Below the pieces are notes generated by a model that saw only the letters and a list, made by a program, of their open reading frames with translations, searched no databases and was not told the origin of the DNA. A stretch of DNA of 6,679 nucleotides from Candidatus Zixiibacteriota bacterium (GTDB taxonomy: Bacteria; Zixibacteria; MSB-5A5; GN15; FEB-12), in the NCBI GenBank assembly GCA_023132995.1, contig JAGLXI010000258.1, forward strand, positions 1-6,679. The letters run 5' to 3'. Below are positions 5,397 to 6,679 of the stretch, in pieces; within the stretch, counting starts at the first letter, position 1; each line of letters starts with the position of its first letter. A program made the position numbers and the translations under genes.

Positions 5397-6679
5397 TCAG
5401 TCTCTGGTGCTGAACGCTTCCACGAAGTCGGACAGGTCAGCCATTATCTCGGATGCTTTCTGGTATCTCTCAGCATTGTCCTTCTTGAGGGCGCGGTCTA
5501 TAATGCGGTCAAACAGCAGTGGAATCTGCGGATTGATATTTGACGGCTTCTCCGGTTCATGGTTGAGCACCGAGTACATCAGGGAGGTGATGTTCTCGCC
5601 CTTGAAGGGTCGCTTGCCCAACAGTAGTTCGTACATGACCACACCAAGAGAGAACAGGTCTGCCCGGTGATCCGACTTCTGACCTTTAAGTTGTTCCGGG
5701 GAGATGTAGTTCGGTGTTCCCATGGCGATACCGGTCTTGGTCATGGAACTGGAGTCGACGCGGGCGATGCCGTAGTCCATGACCTTGGCGCGGTAATCTT
5801 TCAGAATCATTATGTTGGCCGGTTTGATGTCGCGATGGACGATACCCTGTTCGTGAGCGTACTGGAGGGCGGAACAAATCTGCATGATGATCTGAGCGAT
5901 AATCCGGTAGTTGAATTTGACTTTCTTCTTGATCATTTCTTCGAGGGTTTGTCCCTCAAGGCACTCCATGGCGATATACTGCAGGTGTCCTTCCGAACCG
6001 ACGTCATAGATGGTGACGATGTTGGGGTGCGAGAGTTTGCCGGCCGCCTGGGCCTCGCGGTAGAGCCGTTCCTTGAGTTCGGCCAGCTCTTCCGGATCGT
6101 TGACGAAATCCAGACGGATGGTCTTGAGCGCGACAGGGCGGTTGATGGCCGGATCTACACCCCGGTAAACCATTCCCATAGCTCCCTTGCCGAGAACGCC
6201 GCTCACCTTGTAGCGACCGAGGCTCTTGATTTCGCTGGTTTGCGCAAGTCCGCCCGTACCGTTCGCAGCAGTCGGCTGTGGCGTTGCGAGAGCGTCCTCG
6301 AAAGCAGCCGACGTCTTCGGGGCGATTTCCTCTTCGGGCGCCACTGTTGGTGGAGGGGAATCGGTTGTCCCCGGTTTGAGCGCCGCTGTTTTCTCAATGG
6401 GCGTTTCGGGAACACTCGGCGTCGCCGCCGTTTCGTCGGTCTCTCTCCCCAGGTTGAGCGCCTGGTGGTCAAAGGGCTGGTGCTGAGACGCGTCAATCAT
6501 CGCCGTCGGCTGGTTCTCCTGGTCGTGCCTGGATGCCCTGATCTCTCGCATCGGCACCGGCTCCAGCGATACCTGCCGGCGCTTACCGACGTCAACCCTG
6601 GGCAGTTTCGTCTTGATCTTGTCTGTGGTCGCAACGGCCTCTCCCCGCAAGAGCGCGGAGTCCAATAGAAATGATGCTG
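5397..6679 (-). CDS. Serine/threonine protein kinase, Pkn2/PknB-like (N-terminus beyond window)
   Basis: This Hanks-type kinase would phosphorylate Ser/Thr on unknown partners. The frame is open to the right edge. A TTG at 6665 is the outermost possible start inside the window but has no purine-rich site before it, so the gene probably continues outside; the ATG at 6551-6549, with GGAG nine bases upstream, is an alternative. Numbering from that TTG, residues 1-145 are a Pro/Thr/Ala/Glu-rich low-complexity region. The catalytic domain runs from about 152 to 415: glycine loop GKGAMGMVY (159-167), VALK with Lys181, Glu204 in the C-helix, HRDIKPAN (277-284, catalytic Asp279), DYG at 297-299 in place of DFG, GTPNYISPE (316-324) with SPE in place of APE, and Asp336 in HRADLFSLG. 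All catalytic residues are present, so it should be active. It ends a few residues after the domain, without the C-terminal membrane helix or sensor found in PknB. It runs convergent to the operon and is regulated separately. Confidence 0.95.
   Translation of the reverse strand, partial: ASFLLDSALLRGEAVATTDKIKTKLPRVDVGKRRQVSLEPVPMREIRASRHDQENQPTAMIDASQHQPFDHQALNLGRETDETAATPSVPETPIEKTAALKPGTTDSPPPTVAPEEEIAPKTSAAFEDALATPQPTAANGTGGLAQTSEIKSLGRYKVSGVLGKGAMGMVYRGVDPAINRPVALKTIRLDFVNDPEELAELKERLYREAQAAGKLSHPNIVTIYDVGSEGHLQYIAMECLEGQTLEEMIKKKVKFNYRIIAQIIMQICSALQYAHEQGIVHRDIKPANIMILKDYRAKVMDYGIARVDSSSMTKTGIAMGTPNYISPEQLKGQKSDHRADLFSLGVVMYELLLGKRPFKGENITSLMYSVLNHEPEKPSNINPQIPLLFDRIIDRALKKDNAERYQKASEIMADLSDFVEAFSTRD

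Noticed and set aside
5667..6668. A 333-residue open frame on the plus strand opposite the kinase
   Set aside because: The opposite strand encodes a kinase with all catalytic motifs. This frame is rich in Arg, Gly and Val with no family resemblance and is a shadow.

Overview
The window reads as a chromosomal piece of a bacterium, moderately GC-rich by eye. It is densely packed, with one long plus-strand operon followed by one convergent minus-strand gene. No mobile element, tRNA, rRNA, CRISPR array or phage gene is visible. The lineage cannot be fixed from this sequence. A Bacillus-type 431-residue PurB, the separate-subunit PurS/PurQ form of FGAM synthase, a short phosphatidylserine decarboxylase with a type II PssA, a DUF4321 protein, a TatA and a Pkn2-like Ser/Thr kinase together would suit an uncultured FCB-type phylum such as Zixibacteria. 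That placement is a low-confidence inference.

Layout: positions 1-4453 hold seven genes joined with no intergenic space: a 5'-truncated TalC/FSA-type transaldolase, purB, psd, pssA, purS, purQ and a small DUF4321 membrane protein. Each start overlaps the previous stop by 1 to 14 bases, which points to one translationally coupled transcript whose promoter lies left of the window. After a 27-base gap comes tatA, then after about 39 bases an unrecognised 152-residue soluble protein. A compact hairpin with a T-rich tail at 5218-5250 is the likely end of this transcript. The intergenic region 5204-5396 also holds a second, longer hairpin at 5326-5359, which is better placed to end the minus-strand gene. 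From 5397 to the right edge the minus strand encodes a Ser/Thr protein kinase with its catalytic domain at the C-terminus. Its reading frame is still open at the window edge.

How the genes fit together: purB, purS and purQ are de novo purine synthesis genes (PurQ and PurS are two of the three parts of FGAM synthase; the third, PurL, is not here). psd and pssA are the two consecutive steps from CDP-diacylglycerol through phosphatidylserine to phosphatidylethanolamine, and they sit between purB and purS. The transaldolase acts in the pentose phosphate pathway, which supplies ribose 5-phosphate for nucleotides. The 3' end adds membrane functions (DUF4321, TatA). The operon looks like a growth-linked housekeeping cluster that mixes nucleotide, phospholipid and export genes. 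I found no convincing evidence of a wholly new system. The items most worth a second look are the unknown 152-residue protein, the mixed purine/phospholipid/Tat gene order, and the kinase with its variant motifs and unseen N-terminus.
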